Source: JAVBLG01 sp031553655 (lineage in GTDB: Bacteria > Desulfobacterota > Desulfovibrionia > Desulfovibrionales > Desulfovibrionaceae). From it: a stretch of DNA of 34,133 nucleotides. The translations under genes were made by a program, and so were the position numbers. The notes under the pieces are model-generated. The model was not told the DNA's origin and searched no databases. It saw only the letters and a program-made list of their open reading frames with translations. The stretch is taken from NCBI GenBank assembly GCA_031553655.1, contig JAVBLG010000129.1, forward strand, positions 1 to 34,133, in the 5' to 3' direction. Within the stretch, counting starts at the first letter, position 1; every line of letters starts with the position of its first letter. Below, piece by piece: positions 22,772-32,005 of this stretch.

Positions 22772-25700
22772 ATGTATTCCATTCCCACTTACCGTTCGAT
22801 AGTCAGCCTGATACCCGGCGGTTGCCCGCAATTTCTGGATTTTGCCTACAACCTCGCCGACATAAGCAAAGGGGTACGCTTTTTTCAGGAAAAACCCGGT
22901 TCCGGCGGCGAAGCGGGCAAAAAAATGTTGCGTTGCCTGGTGGAAGATGAAGACGGCGGCCTGCGCGACGATTTGAGCGGCGAAGTTGTGCGCGACGGAA
23001 TCTATGAAGTTCCTTATAAGAAGGCTCTCGAACCGTGGCTGGATCAATGGTTGCCGGTGCCTTTTTTGCGGATGCGCGATCAAAAATGGGAGGACGGGGG
23101 CGCTCATTTCGAATGCGGCCCGGCCAACTGGGCCAGGGCGCGTCTGGTGCGCAGCCCGGAAAACCCCGATTGCCTGCGGGTAATCATAGTTTTTGACATG
23201 ACTTTGGAGGAGCCGCCCCGAGATGTGGACATGTACTTTGCCCTGTCTCCGGCTGATGTGGATGCCCATGCCGGTTTTCAACTGGCCGTGCGCACCCGCG
23301 ACAATGCCTGGTTTCTGAATCAGGGATGGGTGGATCAATGGCTGCGCAATGCCTGGAATGCATACAAGGCGCGCAAAAAAGGCCGCGAAGACGAATTTGC
23401 GCTGGAATATCTGGCCGGATACCTGACCATGCTGGACATTCTGCAAAAATCCATGCGCGGAGTGACGGTGCAGGCCATCAAGCCCACGGACACGCTCATT
23501 GATGTTGATCTGGTGCTGGATATAGGCAATTCACGCACAACGGGCATCCTGGTGGAAACGCGCACCCAGCGCGGCACCAATCTCAACGACAGTTACCTGC
23601 TGCAATTGCGTGATCTGGATAAGCCCGAGAATATTTATGTGGAGCCGTTTGAAACGCGATTGGAATTTTCTGAAGCCAATTTTGGCGACGACAACCTGAG
23701 CCGCCAATCCGGGAGAAGAACCCCGGCCTTTGTATGGCCCTCGCCGGTACGCATCGGGCCGGAAGCGGCGCGGCTTTCCACTCAGGCGCTCTGTGCCGAG
23801 GGCATTACCGGCATGTCCAGCCCCAAGCGTTATTTATGGGACGAGCGCGACTGGCTGGCGGGCTGGCGCTACAATACCAAAGGCGGCCCCGAACCAAGGG
23901 TTACGCGCGGGCCGCTGCCCAGGGTGGTCAATTCCAGCGGCACTCCGCTGTGCTGCATGCATGAAAAACTGTTTCGCACCCATCCGCTTTTGCGCGAGCA
24001 GGAGCGGGAAATGGCCTTTGTTTCCAACTTCACTCGCTCATCACTGATGATGTTTCTACTGGTGGAGGTGCTGCAACAGGCCCTCACCACCATCAACTCG
24101 CCAGGCCAGCGCGGGCGACGCGAGCTGCCCAATGTGCCGCGCCGCTTGCGGCAAGTTATTTTCACTGTTCCGGCGGGCATGCCCATTGCCGAGCAGCGCA
24201 TATACCGCCGCTGGGTGAACTGGGCGGTGCGGGTGCTGTGGGAGATTCTGGGCTGGCAGGATTTTTACATCAGCGATCACAGCAAAACCGTGCCCGGCAC
24301 TGATTACCGCTTAAGCCCGCGCGTGCGCTGCAACTGGGATGAAGCCACCTGCACCCAGCTTGTGTACATTTACAATGAAATCACAAAAAAATACCAGGGT
24401 GATGCCCAGAGTCTGTGCAAAATCACCGGTACAAAACGGACGGAGCACGGCAGTCGCCCTTGTGTACGTATAGCCACCATAGATATTGGCGGAGGCACAA
24501 CGGATCTCTCCATCACCACATTTGTGCTGGAAAGTGAAATGAGCGCGTCCTCGCGCATGCGCCCACATCTGGAGCTGCGCGACGGCTTCAATATCGCCGG
24601 CGACGATATTGTGCGCGACGTGATCAAGTCCATTCTGCTGCCCTGCATCGGCGCGCACCTCACAGCTGCGGGCATGGCCTACAGCGACAAATTTCTCACC
24701 ACGCTTTTCGGGCGCGACATAATGGACAGCTCGCAGGAAAGCCGCAACCGCCGCGCCCAGTGCGCCCGCCAGCTGCTCACCCCGGCGGCGCTGTGCATAC
24801 TCAATTGCTATGAGAAGAGCAACCCGCTTTCTGGTGAGGGCGGCTTCACCTGCAAGTTGGCCGACTTTTTTGAAAGCGCGGTTCCGAAGGACGGCGGGGG
24901 CAATAGCTGGCCTTTCAGGCCGCAGACCCCGCCCAGCGCGGCGGTGATTGAATACGTGGAAGCGGCGGCGCGCCAGGCCCTGGGCAATAATTCCTTCAGC
25001 CTCATGGACACCCCGGTGCGCATCAGCCCTCAAAAGGTGGATGCGGTGATCCGCGAGACCATTTCCGGGGTGCTGGCCAATTTGTGCGAGGTGGTGCAGC
25101 GTTATGACTGCGACGCACTGCTGCTCACGGGGCGGCCCAGTCGTTGGCAGGCCATAGTGGCGTCCATTTTCGCCAAGCTGCCGGTTCCTCCGGATCGCGT
25201 GCTGCCAATGGGCGAATACCGCGTGGACAACTGGTATCCATTTGCTGATGCCAGCGGTTTAATTACCGATCCCAAAACCACGGTCGTGGTGGGGGCCATT
25301 CTTTGTTCGCTGGCCGAAGGCCATCTGGAAGGTTTTTCCTTTGATCCCACATCGCTTACGTCAACGTCCACAGCGCGTTTTATCGGCGAAATGGATACCA
25401 ACGGGCAAATCAAAAAGCCCAAAGTCTGGTTCGAAGTAGACGTCAATGCCAAAGAAGAAAAAACCTATTACCGCGAGGTGGCTTTCGCCGGGCCCATTGC
25501 CGTGGGCTTCCGCCTGTTGGATGTGGAACGTTGGACGACTACACGTTTCTATGTTCTTGATTTTGCGAAAGAAGATATAAGGAGAGCCTCTGCGGACAAA
25601 TTGCCCTTTAAAATAAAATTGTCTCTTCTGGTGCGCGAACTGGAAGAAGACGACGACGGTCGCCAGGCCGAGGGCAAGGAGCGCGATGAAGGCGAATTCA

Positions 25701-25819
25701 AAATTGAGGAAATCAGCGACCGCTTCGGCAATCCGGTGAAGACCGGCGACGTGCAAATTCGCCTCCAGACCCTGCCTCTTGACGAGGGTGTGTGGCTGGA
25801 TACCGGCATTGTGTTATAG
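22772..25819 (+). CDS. SrfB-like actin/HSP70-fold ATPase
   Basis: The 1015-residue protein matches the SrfB ('virulence factor') family as I know it. Two ATPase-fold phosphate loops are visible: DIGNSRTT at 250-257 and DIGGGTTDLSI at 571-581. A third conserved-looking stretch, LLLTGRPSRWQAI (near 785-800), corresponds to the adenosine motif region. There is no signal peptide or membrane helix, so it is cytoplasmic. The first 240 residues are a separate unknown domain. Start ATG 22772 has GGAG upstream; the stop is 11 bases before srfC. Actin/HSP70-fold proteins polymerise or act as ATP switches; which applies here is unknown. It is the largest protein of the cluster and almost always, to my knowledge, paired with SrfC. 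Confidence 0.85.
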   Translation: MYSIPTYRSIVSLIPGGCPQFLDFAYNLADISKGVRFFQEKPGSGGEAGKKMLRCLVEDEDGGLRDDLSGEVVRDGIYEVPYKKALEPWLDQWLPVPFLRMRDQKWEDGGAHFECGPANWARARLVRSPENPDCLRVIIVFDMTLEEPPRDVDMYFALSPADVDAHAGFQLAVRTRDNAWFLNQGWVDQWLRNAWNAYKARKKGREDEFALEYLAGYLTMLDILQKSMRGVTVQAIKPTDTLIDVDLVLDIGNSRTTGILVETRTQRGTNLNDSYLLQLRDLDKPENIYVEPFETRLEFSEANFGDDNLSRQSGRRTPAFVWPSPVRIGPEAARLSTQALCAEGITGMSSPKRYLWDERDWLAGWRYNTKGGPEPRVTRGPLPRVVNSSGTPLCCMHEKLFRTHPLLREQEREMAFVSNFTRSSLMMFLLVEVLQQALTTINSPGQRGRRELPNVPRRLRQVIFTVPAGMPIAEQRIYRRWVNWAVRVLWEILGWQDFYISDHSKTVPGTDYRLSPRVRCNWDEATCTQLVYIYNEITKKYQGDAQSLCKITGTKRTEHGSRPCVRIATIDIGGGTTDLSITTFVLESEMSASSRMRPHLELRDGFNIAGDDIVRDVIKSILLPCIGAHLTAAGMAYSDKFLTTLFGRDIMDSSQESRNRRAQCARQLLTPAALCILNCYEKSNPLSGEGGFTCKLADFFESAVPKDGGGNSWPFRPQTPPSAAVIEYVEAAARQALGNNSFSLMDTPVRISPQKVDAVIRETISGVLANLCEVVQRYDCDALLLTGRPSRWQAIVASIFAKLPVPPDRVLPMGEYRVDNWYPFADASGLITDPKTTVVVGAILCSLAEGHLEGFSFDPTSLTSTSTARFIGEMDTNGQIKKPKVWFEVDVNAKEEKTYYREVAFAGPIAVGFRLLDVERWTTTRFYVLDFAKEDIRRASADKLPFKIKLSLLVRELEEDDDGRQAEGKERDEGEFKIEEISDRFGNPVKTGDVQIRLQTLPLDEGVWLDTGIVL

Positions 25820-25830
25820 GAGTCCCATTC

Positions 25831-28449
25831 ATGCATAACGACCTTGAACAACTCTGCCTCGGGCTGGCCGAGGCTTCCAAAGAAGCCGGAATTTGGGCGG
25901 CCGACAATGAAGAACAAGTGCGCGGCGAGCAGGAAGGCCTGCAAGCCGAACTGCGGCGTTCGTCTCGCTTGTTCCGCCAGTGTGCCAGAGCGGCGCGGCG
26001 CAAGATGTGCGCCGGGGTTTTCGGACCCAGCCAGGCTGGCAAATCCTACCTTATTTCCGCTCTGGCCCGCGACGCCAGCGGGGGGCTGCCGGCTCTTTTC
26101 GGCAATGAACAGCGCGATTTCATCAGCGAAATCAACCCCGAAGGCGGCAAGGAATCCACAGGTCTGGTCACCCGCTTCACCATGAGCCGCCCGGCGCATC
26201 TGCCCGAAGGCTTTCCCGTGCAGGTGCGCCTGCTTACGGAAACCGACCTGGTCAAAATTGTGGCCAATACCTACTATGCTGACTGCGAGCACAAAGATGT
26301 GCCCGACGTAAAAGCCATAAACAAAGTCCTGGACGAGCTTCAGGCCCGCAAGGGCGCGGGCGCGGCCCACATTGACCTGGACGCCATGGAAGATCTGCGC
26401 GAGTATCTGGTGAAAGACTTCCAGGCCAAGTCTCGCGTGCAGGAGCTGGAGCGTTCCTATTGGACGCGGGCTCTCGATCTGGGGCCGAAGCTTGGTCTTG
26501 AGGAGCGCGTGCGCCTTTACAGCCTGATATGGGACGACGTGCCCCAGTTCACCGATTTGCTGCGCCTGCTGCTGCGCGCCCTGGAAAAGCTTGGCCACGC
26601 GCCCGAAGCCTTCTGCCCTCTGGACGCGCTCATCCCCCGCGACGGCAGCATCATCGACGTGGCCATGCTCGGCGGGCTTGGCGATGCCGGAGGCCCGGAA
26701 CTGCTGATCCGCACGGTCAAAAACGAACCGGTCAGCCTGCCCCGCTCCGTGGTAACCGCCCTCACCGCCGAACTGACCATTGTAATGAGCGAAAAGCCCG
26801 ACGATTACTTTGACCATACAGACCTGCTCGACTTCCCCGGCTACCGCTCGCGCTACAAATTCGCCGAAGTGCGCCGCGAGCTGGAAAAACCGGGCATGAC
26901 CAAAGAGCTTTTCCTGCGCGGCAAGGTAGCCTATCTTTTCCAACGCTATTGCGCCGAGCGCGAACTCACCAGCATGCTGCTGTGTATCGGACCCAGCAAC
27001 CAGGAAGTGCAGGACCTGCCCGGAGTGATCAACGACTGGGTGCTGTCCGCCCACGGCGAACGCCCGGAAATGCGTCGAGGCAAGCCCGTGGCCCTGTACT
27101 TCGTGCTGACCAAGTTCGACATGGAATTTGAACAAAAAAAAGGCGCGCCCTCGGTGGAAACCCGCTGGGACAACCGTCTGCATGCTTCACTGCTGGACTT
27201 TTTTGGCAAGCAGCACGATTGGCCGCGCATTTGGGACGGGGTTGGCGCGTTCAATAACCTGTTTCTGCTGCGCAACCCCAACTTCCGCTTTGACGCCGTT
27301 CTGGAATATGACGAAAAAGGGCGTGAAAAAGGCATCCGCCCCGACCAGCAAAAGTATGTGGACGCCCTGGAAGCGGCTTTTATGAACAGTTCCGGCGTAG
27401 CCGATCATTTCCGCAACCCGCGCGAAGCCTGGGACGCGGCCATGTTGCTCAACGACGGCGGCATATCGCGCATCCGCGAAGCCTTGAAACCTCTGTGCAA
27501 CCCCGACATCAAGCGCGAGCAGATCCTCACCACCCTGGCCGAACGCCGCGAACGCCTCAGCCTGCGCCTGAAATCCTTCTACAAAACCGACGACAAGGAA
27601 GAGGAACGCCGTCAGAAGGAACAGCTTGGCCGCGATTTGCTGCAAATTTTTTCACGCATGCTGCAAAATCAGCGCATGGGCGAGTTTCTGAACCGTCTGA
27701 CCATCCGCGATCACGATCTTTACGATCTATACTTCGAGGCTCGCCGCCGTTTTCTCGAATCCGAAGACGGCCCCACGCGCGAAGAGCCGCACGTCAGCAT
27801 AGGCCACGGGGCATCAGCCGACGACGTCATGGCCGAGCTCCTGGGTGAAGACTTCAAGCCCGCCCCGGAAAAAAGCGACGCGGCCCCCCGCCACAAGGAC
27901 GAGGCCCAATATTTCGCCGAGTTGATCGAAGGCCACTGGATAAGCCGCCTGCGCGAACTGTCCGACAACCAGGCCATCCAGAAATATTACGCCTTCCCCC
28001 CGCAAGAGCTTTCCAAGCTGGTCAGCGAACTGGCCCTTGGTGCGGCCCGCCTGCAACTGCGCGCCGAAATGGAAAACGCCCTGCGCGAAGCCGCAGCCTA
28101 TTCCAATACTTCCAGAGAGCGCATTGTGTGGCAACAAGTGGGCATGGCCGCAACCATCCTCAACAGTTATGCCGACTGGCTGGGCCGCAGCCCCCGCGCC
28201 AAAAACCAGGAAGACCGCACCGTATTCATGCGCGGCACGCCAAACGTGCTGTTCAATCCGCTGCCGGCGCCCAAGGGATTTCCTTCCCTGCCCGATATGC
28301 AGGAATCATTTGAAAAAGCCTGGTTTATGGACTGGATGCGCGCCCTCTATGCCATGTTGCTGGATAATGTCGATTTTGAAGGCGGACAGATGTATAATCG
28401 GGAGCAGAATACAAGATTGGGTAATATAATTGGGCGGATTAGTATGTGA
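25831..28449 (+). CDS. SrfC-like P-loop GTPase-type protein
   Basis: The 872-residue protein matches the SrfC family. It has a Walker A/G1 loop, GPSQAGKS (65-72), a G3-like DFPG (334-337) in TDLLDFPGYRSR, and a G4-like TKFD (427-430). Together they suggest a large dynamin- or septin-like GTPase rather than a simple ATPase. A long helical, charged C-terminal half follows. The true start is ATG 25831, with AGGAG at 25818-25822. The earlier in-frame ATG at 25792 would overlap srfB and lacks a ribosome site. No signal peptide or obvious membrane helix, so it is cytoplasmic or peripheral. Tight linkage to srfB points to a complex of two nucleotide-driven proteins. Confidence 0.85.
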   Translation: MHNDLEQLCLGLAEASKEAGIWAADNEEQVRGEQEGLQAELRRSSRLFRQCARAARRKMCAGVFGPSQAGKSYLISALARDASGGLPALFGNEQRDFISEINPEGGKESTGLVTRFTMSRPAHLPEGFPVQVRLLTETDLVKIVANTYYADCEHKDVPDVKAINKVLDELQARKGAGAAHIDLDAMEDLREYLVKDFQAKSRVQELERSYWTRALDLGPKLGLEERVRLYSLIWDDVPQFTDLLRLLLRALEKLGHAPEAFCPLDALIPRDGSIIDVAMLGGLGDAGGPELLIRTVKNEPVSLPRSVVTALTAELTIVMSEKPDDYFDHTDLLDFPGYRSRYKFAEVRRELEKPGMTKELFLRGKVAYLFQRYCAERELTSMLLCIGPSNQEVQDLPGVINDWVLSAHGERPEMRRGKPVALYFVLTKFDMEFEQKKGAPSVETRWDNRLHASLLDFFGKQHDWPRIWDGVGAFNNLFLLRNPNFRFDAVLEYDEKGREKGIRPDQQKYVDALEAAFMNSSGVADHFRNPREAWDAAMLLNDGGISRIREALKPLCNPDIKREQILTTLAERRERLSLRLKSFYKTDDKEEERRQKEQLGRDLLQIFSRMLQNQRMGEFLNRLTIRDHDLYDLYFEARRRFLESEDGPTREEPHVSIGHGASADDVMAELLGEDFKPAPEKSDAAPRHKDEAQYFAELIEGHWISRLRELSDNQAIQKYYAFPPQELSKLVSELALGAARLQLRAEMENALREAAAYSNTSRERIVWQQVGMAATILNSYADWLGRSPRAKNQEDRTVFMRGTPNVLFNPLPAPKGFPSLPDMQESFEKAWFMDWMRALYAMLLDNVDFEGGQMYNREQNTRLGNIIGRISM

Positions 28450-28456
28450 TGTAATC

Positions 28457-28535
28457 GGGGAGGGGAAGGGAACTTTTTGAAAAAAGTTCCTTTCCCCTCC
28501 CCGAACCCCTCCCCATCCCTCAAAAACTTTTATTT
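28457..28535. repeat. G-rich hairpin plus C-rich tail, copy 1
   Basis: Arms 28457-28478 and 28481-28502 pair over 22 bp with one G-T wobble and a 2-nt loop. A C-rich tail (CCCCTCCCCATCCC) and CAAAAACTTTTATTT follow. It begins 7 bases after the srfC stop. The same tail follows the hairpin at 29786-29832 and appears inverted at the window end. Runs of G could also form quadruplexes. Confidence 0.85.
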
Positions 28536-28551
28536 ATATGGTTGTCAAAAA

Positions 28552-29775
28552 ATGAAAGCTGTCTTTGAAAACGATATGGAACGCGGACGCGGCCATGCCC
28601 GTTTGCGCCTGACCGAAGTTGCCGATATGGCCGCCGGAAACTGGCGCTTCAGCCTGTGCCGGGCCTCGGATCAAACCTATATGGGCCGCTCCGGCTGGCA
28701 AAATTCCGAAGATTTCATAGAGCCGGAAACATATACGGCAAACGAGCAGGAACTTGTGCTGCACATCGGCCCGTCCGTGGTGAACAACCTGGACGTCAAC
28801 GAAAACTACCGCCTGTCGCTTGCCGCCGAAGGCGCGGCCCCACAGCGCGCCGTCATGGCCATTACCAGTCTTAACAGCTCCATGATGGACGCAACAGACA
28901 AACTGGCCGCGGCTCCGCAAAAGGCAACCCCACCGCCGGCCCCGGAACCAGAGCCGGAACCTCAGCCCGAGCCTCGCCCTGAGCCGGAATCGGATCTTCT
29001 GCCCGAACCTCCGCCTCCCACCCCCGCCAAAAGCTCCATGCCGATTATTCTGCTGGTGCTGTTGCTCCTTGTAGCGGCTGCGGGCGGCGCATGGTGGTTC
29101 ACCAAGCAAAAATCAATGCCTGTACAGGCCAACGCCGAAACCTCGACTCCGGAACAAAAATCCGAACAGCCCAAACCAGAACCGGCCAAGCCGGAAGAAA
29201 AACCGGCTAAAGCTGAAGCTCCCAAGCCTGAGGAGCCCAAAAAAGAAACTCCCAAGGCCGAAGCCAAACCCGAAGAACCAAAAGCCGAAGCGCCAAAACC
29301 GGTAGAGCCGAAGGCGGAAGCGCCAAAGCCGGCGGAACCAAAACCTGAAGCCAAAACTGAAGCGCCGAAGCCCGCCCCGGCCGCGCCGCCCTCGGCCCGC
29401 GATCAGGTTCGGCAGTTCTTCGGCGGAACGCCCGGCGGCCAGACCGCCATGGCTCTTTACGGCAAGCTGCCCGCCGCCTCGCCCGAAGAACAGGACGCCG
29501 CCTATCGCCTGCTGCTCTTCGCCGCTGACGAAAAACAGGAAGCGGCCTATGTGCCCTTGGCCCGCAGCATGGACCCCACCACCCCGCCCTTCGGCAGCAT
29601 TTCCAAAGATGCCGCCGAAGCCTGGGCCTGGTACGCCAAAGCCGCGCCGAACAGCCCCGAAGCCGCCCAAGCTCTGCAAAATCTCAAGGGCTGGCTGGAA
29701 GCCGAAGCCGGAAAAAACAATCAAAAGGCCATTGACTGGATTAATAAAATCACCGCCGCCGCAGGGAAGAAGTAA
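28552..29775 (+). CDS. bitopic protein with KPE-rich spacer and Sel1-like C-terminus
   Basis: I start this at ATG 28552 (407 residues, MKAVFENDME), past the repeat element; the longer frame begins with TTG inside the hairpin. No strong ribosome site is visible. Residues 1-110 form a compact, probably cytoplasmic beta-rich domain. A Pro-Glu-rich run (about 125-160) leads to one membrane helix (about 163-184). A long Lys/Pro/Glu/Ala spacer (about 204-278) resembles the TonB periplasm-spanning segment. The C-terminus (about 280-407) has two Sel1/TPR-like helical repeats (EEQDAAYRLLLFAADEKQE; DAAEAWAWYAKAAPNSPEA). It could carry signals or force from the inner membrane to the periplasm. No family name is recognised. 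Confidence 0.7.
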   Translation: MKAVFENDMERGRGHARLRLTEVADMAAGNWRFSLCRASDQTYMGRSGWQNSEDFIEPETYTANEQELVLHIGPSVVNNLDVNENYRLSLAAEGAAPQRAVMAITSLNSSMMDATDKLAAAPQKATPPPAPEPEPEPQPEPRPEPESDLLPEPPPPTPAKSSMPIILLVLLLLVAAAGGAWWFTKQKSMPVQANAETSTPEQKSEQPKPEPAKPEEKPAKAEAPKPEEPKKETPKAEAKPEEPKAEAPKPVEPKAEAPKPAEPKPEAKTEAPKPAPAAPPSARDQVRQFFGGTPGGQTAMALYGKLPAASPEEQDAAYRLLLFAADEKQEAAYVPLARSMDPTTPPFGSISKDAAEAWAWYAKAAPNSPEAAQALQNLKGWLEAEAGKNNQKAIDWINKITAAAGKK

Positions 29776-29785
29776 AGACGGCGAA

Positions 29786-29872
29786 GGAAGGAGGGGAACC
29801 CCTTTTTGGTAAAAAGGGGTTCCCCTCCTTCCCCCGGACCCCCATCCTCCCCTTACCAAAAACTTTTATTTT
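29786..29872. repeat. G-rich hairpin plus C-rich tail, copy 2
   Basis: Arms 29786-29807 and 29811-29832 are perfectly complementary over 22 bp with a GGT loop. The tail CCCCCATCCTCCCC is followed by CAAAAACTTTTATTTT, as in copy 1. It begins 10 bases after the Sel1-like stop and ends 32 bases before the next ATG. Confidence 0.88.
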
Positions 29873-29903
29873 GCAATAAGTTTTAATAAAAAAAGGTAAT
29901 ATT

Positions 29904-31940
29904 ATGCGTGTTGGAAAATTGTTTATATATTGTGGTCTGATTCTCGCCATATTTATGGGGATGGGCCTTCTTGCCGTCAACTGCGCCGACGCCGCTCAGG
30001 CCGCGCGCCACCCGGAACTGATGCCGGGCAAAAAGGCCCTGTACCAGCGCATAGTCTCCCACCCGGGGGCCAAACTATACGCCGGGCCAAGCCAGGACGC
30101 CGCCGTGATCAAAGACAAGGTCAAGACATTTACCGCTTTTTACGTTTATGGCCGCCAGGGCGAGCGCATGGAAGTGGGCGTTTCCGACAGCAGGCCCGAC
30201 GGCTGGATCGACAATGCCGCCGCCACAGTGTGGCCTCAGGCCATAACCATGGTCTTTACCGACCGCATGGGCCGCATGCCCGCGCTTTTCTTCCGCAATC
30301 ACGATGCGCTGGTGCAAACCTGCGTGGACGACAAAATGCCTGAGAAGGTGCGCCAATACGCCGAAACCATTGCCCGGCAAAACGCCGTTCCGCCTGACTA
30401 CCCGGTTGTAGCCTCCGAACCGGCCGACGGGGCCGTTTCGGAAAAAAGCTTCTATCTGCTGCCGGTGCTTAACATCGACACCCAGTTTGGCGACAAAACC
30501 AAGCTGCTGGAAGTGGCCTCCATCGACCCCGGCCTTGTTGACGGCTCCGACGGCGGCAGTGATGGCGGAAAAGGCGGCAAATCCGGCGCTCAAGCAGCGG
30601 ACGACATGTTGCGCACCGGTTTTGTCTTTGTCATAGACACCACCATTTCCATGAAGCCATATATAGATCAAACCCTCAAACTGGTTAAAGGAATTTACGA
30701 CGAGCTGGAAAAAAATCCTCATGGCGAAAAATTTGCCTTTGCCGTGGTGGCCTTCCGCAACAGTCTGGCAAAGACCCCCGGCCTCGGCTACCTTGCCCAA
30801 GTGGTTTGCGATTTCAAAACTGTAAAACAAAGAAAAGAACTGGAAGACGCCCTTGCCAAAGTACAGGAAGCCACGGTTTCCTCCCACTCCTTTGATGAAG
30901 ATTCCATGGCTGGGGTGAAAGAAGCTGTGGAGCACCTCAACTGGGGCCAATTCGGCTCGAGGGTAATGCTGCTGGTTACCGACGCCGGGCCGCTGCGCGA
31001 GGGCGACCCCACCGCGTCCACCGGCTTCAGCCCCAGCGTCATGGCCGACTACCTCAGAACCAACGGCATATACCTGTCCGTGGTGCATCTCAAAACCCCG
31101 ATCGGCGTCAAAGATCACGCTCCGGCCATGAAAGCCTACATGGAACTCTCCCGTCAGTCCGACAACAAGGCCAGCTACATCGCCCTCGACGCCTCAACCT
31201 CGGCCAAAGGCGCGGCGCAATTCGACTCCGTCGGCCGTCGCCTGGCCCAAGGCTACAGCGCGCTGGTTACGGCCACCGCCGAAGGCAAAATGCTGCCTGC
31301 CCCGGACAAAGGCGTGGCCTCCAAAAAGTCTCTTTCGCCCGAGGAAGAAGCCCAGCGCATAGTGGAAAGCACCGGCTATGCCATGCAGTTGCAGTTCCTG
31401 GGAGCCAAAGAAGGCAAACGCGCCCCCGGCGTGGTTAAAGCTTGGATGGCCGACGCTGATCTGGAACGTCTGGCCAATGACCCCACAGCCCAGCCTGTGT
31501 TGGTGGCCTCGCCCGCCGTGCTGCTCAGCAAAACACAACTCAGCCAGCTCCGCGAGCAGCTCAACATTATTTTGCAGAGCGCCCGCCAGTCTTTTTTCAA
31601 GGATGACGCCAAAAACTTCTTCCAGAGCATCCTTTCGGCCGCGGCCCAGCTCACCCGCGACCCCAGCCGCTTCAGTCATTCGCCGGGACAGAACCTGGCC
31701 CAAACCGGAGTGTTGGCTGAATTTCTGGATGGCCTGCCCTATCAAAGTCGGGTGATGACCCTCACCGAAGACGACTGGTATCGCATGAGCACCGGCGAAC
31801 AGAAAGACTTTATGAACCACCTTTCGGCACGTATAGCCCGCTACGAAGAATATGACCGCGACAATACCCATTGGGAAGGTTTCGGGGCACAGAACCGCAA
31901 CGAATGGGTGTATCGCGTGCCGCTCGACATGCTTCCTTAA
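29904..31940 (+). CDS. secreted SH3-vWA protein, PpkA vWA-like
   Basis: The 678-residue protein has a signal peptide (1 to about 33). Residues about 47-105 look like a bacterial SH3 domain (AKLYAGPSQDAAVI ... DGWI). A Gly/Asp-rich linker (213-229) precedes a von Willebrand A domain (about 238-430). The MIDAS motif is DTTIS at 245-249, a conservative DxSxS variant, with D360 in LLVTDAGPL. The vWA sequence (FVIDTTISMKPYIDQT; FDEDSMAG; VVHLKTPIG) resembles the C-terminal vWA of the type VI kinase PpkA as I remember it, but no kinase domain is present. The C-terminal 250 residues are unrecognised. ATG with AAGG upstream. It would bind metal and partner proteins in the periplasm. Confidence 0.8.
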   Translation: MRVGKLFIYCGLILAIFMGMGLLAVNCADAAQAARHPELMPGKKALYQRIVSHPGAKLYAGPSQDAAVIKDKVKTFTAFYVYGRQGERMEVGVSDSRPDGWIDNAAATVWPQAITMVFTDRMGRMPALFFRNHDALVQTCVDDKMPEKVRQYAETIARQNAVPPDYPVVASEPADGAVSEKSFYLLPVLNIDTQFGDKTKLLEVASIDPGLVDGSDGGSDGGKGGKSGAQAADDMLRTGFVFVIDTTISMKPYIDQTLKLVKGIYDELEKNPHGEKFAFAVVAFRNSLAKTPGLGYLAQVVCDFKTVKQRKELEDALAKVQEATVSSHSFDEDSMAGVKEAVEHLNWGQFGSRVMLLVTDAGPLREGDPTASTGFSPSVMADYLRTNGIYLSVVHLKTPIGVKDHAPAMKAYMELSRQSDNKASYIALDASTSAKGAAQFDSVGRRLAQGYSALVTATAEGKMLPAPDKGVASKKSLSPEEEAQRIVESTGYAMQLQFLGAKEGKRAPGVVKAWMADADLERLANDPTAQPVLVASPAVLLSKTQLSQLREQLNIILQSARQSFFKDDAKNFFQSILSAAAQLTRDPSRFSHSPGQNLAQTGVLAEFLDGLPYQSRVMTLTEDDWYRMSTGEQKDFMNHLSARIARYEEYDRDNTHWEGFGAQNRNEWVYRVPLDMLP

Positions 31941-32005
31941 TCGGAAGTCGGAAGGCGGAGCTTGTAAAAATCGCTTAAGAAATACATACAATAATATTCT
32001 ACATT

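Noticed and set aside
25549..27183. Minus-strand open frame of 544 codons opposite srfB/srfC
   Set aside because: No family motif; it crosses the junction of two well-supported genes and reflects GC-rich codon use.
28477..28551. Upstream TTG start for the Sel1-like protein
   Set aside because: The added 25 codons translate the hairpin repeat, so ATG 28552 is preferred.
29904..30002. Lipobox in the vWA protein (AVNC)
   Set aside because: Asn at -1 does not fit the lipobox; an ordinary signal peptide is more likely.
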